A stretch of DNA of 20,412 nucleotides from a virus. Every line of letters begins with the position of its first letter. Position 1 is the stretch's first letter. Positions 19,639-20,412 of this stretch are shown here, piece by piece. A program made the translations under genes and the position numbers. The stretch lies in the IMG/VR virus record IMGVR_UViG_3300022074_000475, positions 1-20,412 of that record; one strand, 5' to 3'. The notes below the pieces were generated by a model, which did no database searches, had not been told where the DNA came from, and saw only the letters and a list, made by a program, of their open reading frames with translations.

Positions 19639-19923
19639 ATGAATAGCCCAACAACATTTAAACCAGGTGCTACACAAACTGTAGCTGTAGGTTCATCTTC
19701 TGCTGCTTCTAATGCAGTTAATGCACAGACAACAACAATTAGAATTGTATCAACTGTAGATGCGTATGTAGAAGTTTCTGCTGCACCAACTGCAACTTCA
19801 TCATCATTTATTTTACCAGCATTTACTGTTGAGTATTTAAGATGTGCAGGTTCTACTAAAGTTGCTATGCTTAGAGTAGGTTCTGTAACAGGAACTTCTA
19901 GAGTAACAGAACTTAGTCAGTAA
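19639..19923 (+). CDS. Small virion-type protein after the capsid gene (94 aa)
   Basis: The product is Ser/Thr/Ala-rich and predicted beta-structured (TTTIRIVSTVDAYVEVSAAP; SSFILPAFTVEYLRCAG; MLRVGSVTGTSRVTEL). AAGGAAAG precedes the ATG. This small beta-sandwich type next to the capsid gene fits a head decoration or fibre-like protein, but I recognise no specific family. It lies 14 bases after the terminator and overlaps the next gene by one base. Confidence 0.75.
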   Translation: MNSPTTFKPGATQTVAVGSSSAASNAVNAQTTTIRIVSTVDAYVEVSAAPTATSSSFILPAFTVEYLRCAGSTKVAMLRVGSVTGTSRVTELSQ

Positions 19924-20105
19924 TGAGACCAGCATTTTTTAATTTACGAAGTCAAGACAGGTATCGTAATCGTAGGACAGATGTACCTAATGATGCTATT
20001 AACTTAGAAGATTTAACTTATCTACTCCTAGAATCAGGAGATAACATTATCAGAGAAGATGGTGTCGGTGTTTCTTACTTTACAAATAGTCCTATTCAAA
20101 ATTGA
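19923..20105 (+). CDS. Hypothetical small protein (60 aa)
   Basis: No family is recognised. The start overlaps the previous stop (TAATG). The product is MRPAFFNLRSQDRYRNRRTD followed by LEDLTYLLLESGDNIIREDG. The motif LLLESGDNIIREDG resembles short beta repeats common in phage tail or fibre proteins (LLLEDGGNLLLE type). A structural role is likely but not shown. Confidence 0.65.
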   Translation: MRPAFFNLRSQDRYRNRRTDVPNDAINLEDLTYLLLESGDNIIREDGVGVSYFTNSPIQN

Positions 20106-20215
20106 CCTCATTTAGTGAGTTAGTAAAAGTAATTAAAACAATAGAGCAAAGCTCTGAACAACAAAAAAAGAACAAACAAAAAACGAAATTTAGAAAAAGG
20201 ATAAAACATGGCTGA
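20102..20215 (+). CDS. Possible small basic protein with TTG start (37 aa)
   Basis: A frame begins at TTG inside the previous stop (TTGA) and ends 8 bases into the next gene. The product would be MTSFSELVKVIKTIEQSSEQ, then a Lys/Arg/Gln-rich tail. The overlaps and the basic composition match neighbouring genes, but no Shine-Dalgarno site is clear and the start codon is weak. Confidence 0.35.
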   Translation: MTSFSELVKVIKTIEQSSEQQKKNKQKTKFRKRIKHG

Positions 20216-20412
20216 TAGTAAGATTAGTGCATTGACAGCATTGACAGCAGCTGCTGCTGCAGATGTACTACCTATAGTAGACACAAGTGCAACTGCCACT
20301 AAAAAAATAACAATCACCGATTTATTTACAGGTACTGTATTTAATGAAGATGGTGATTCAGTAGACACAAGATTTGAAGGTGATACTAAACAAGATTTAT
20401 TATTTATTGATG
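20208..20412 (+). CDS. Start of a probable fibre/structural protein (partial, 68 codons seen)
   Basis: The gene runs off the window end. AAAAGGA before the ATG is clear. The start MADSKISALTALTAAAAADV followed by LPIVDTSATATKKITITDLF and DTRFEGDTKQDLLFID is typical of marine phage tail-fibre or virion structural proteins, where the last motif is often followed by beta-repeat domains. A tandem GCATTGACA repeat (20230-20247) codes two LTA units. The full length and C-terminal domain are unknown. Confidence 0.7.
   Translation, partial: MADSKISALTALTAAAAADVLPIVDTSATATKKITITDLFTGTVFNEDGDSVDTRFEGDTKQDLLFID

Noticed and set aside
20230-20247. Tandem repeat of GCATTGACA as an attachment or repeat site
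   Set aside because: It is in frame and codes a repeated LTA at the start of the fibre-like protein; only two copies, so no separate element is claimed.

Overview
This window is a stretch of a tailed double-stranded DNA bacteriophage genome (Caudoviricetes). It holds a complete packaging and head module: small and large terminase, portal, scaffold, and a major capsid protein resembling the SU10 type. It also holds a recombination and nuclease block and a long run of tiny early-type genes. The DNA is AT-rich and packed with ATGA/TAATG overlaps and clear AGGAG-type ribosome binding sites. The DUF6456-like protein, the basic microproteins and the DUF6321-like protein recall phages of marine Alphaproteobacteria such as SAR11. 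That host is an inference. I see no integrase, tRNA, CRISPR array or insertion sequence.

Layout. (1) 3-1584, plus strand: a Pro/Lys/Glu-rich protein, two membrane-anchored coiled-coil proteins and a small Cys-containing protein. (2) 1581-3910, minus strand: a PD-(D/E)XK exonuclease of the RecB/Cas4 type, an OB-fold-like protein with an SSB-type tail, and three unknowns. (3) 3977-5166, plus strand: DUF6456-like protein, HNH-type zinc nuclease and HELLH metallopeptidase, fired from a divergent promoter region. (4) 5119-9807, minus strand: about 16 small genes, including two that are easily missed (48 aa membrane protein, 52 aa zinc ribbon), separated by strong hairpins. (5) 9808-10341: a non-coding control region with divergent sigma70-like promoters, stacked inverted repeats and a structured leader. 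(6) 10342-11233: a small gene and a 2-oxoglutarate/Fe(II) oxygenase-like gene. (7) 11277-13365: eleven short genes, mostly lysine-rich. (8) 13365-19588: terminases to major capsid protein, ended by a UUCG-tetraloop terminator. (9) 19639 to the end: small virion-type genes and the start of a probable fibre or structural protein.

How the parts fit: the leftward cluster looks like early host-takeover genes and the rightward cluster is late (packaging and head). The 9.8-10.3 kb region probably controls the switch between them. Its inverted repeats include two 9-bp pairings that interlock in pseudoknot order, and it is the most interesting part of the window. Several early-region hairpins gain extra G-U pairs only when read on the minus strand, which suggests they work as RNA in the leftward transcript (processing sites or terminators).
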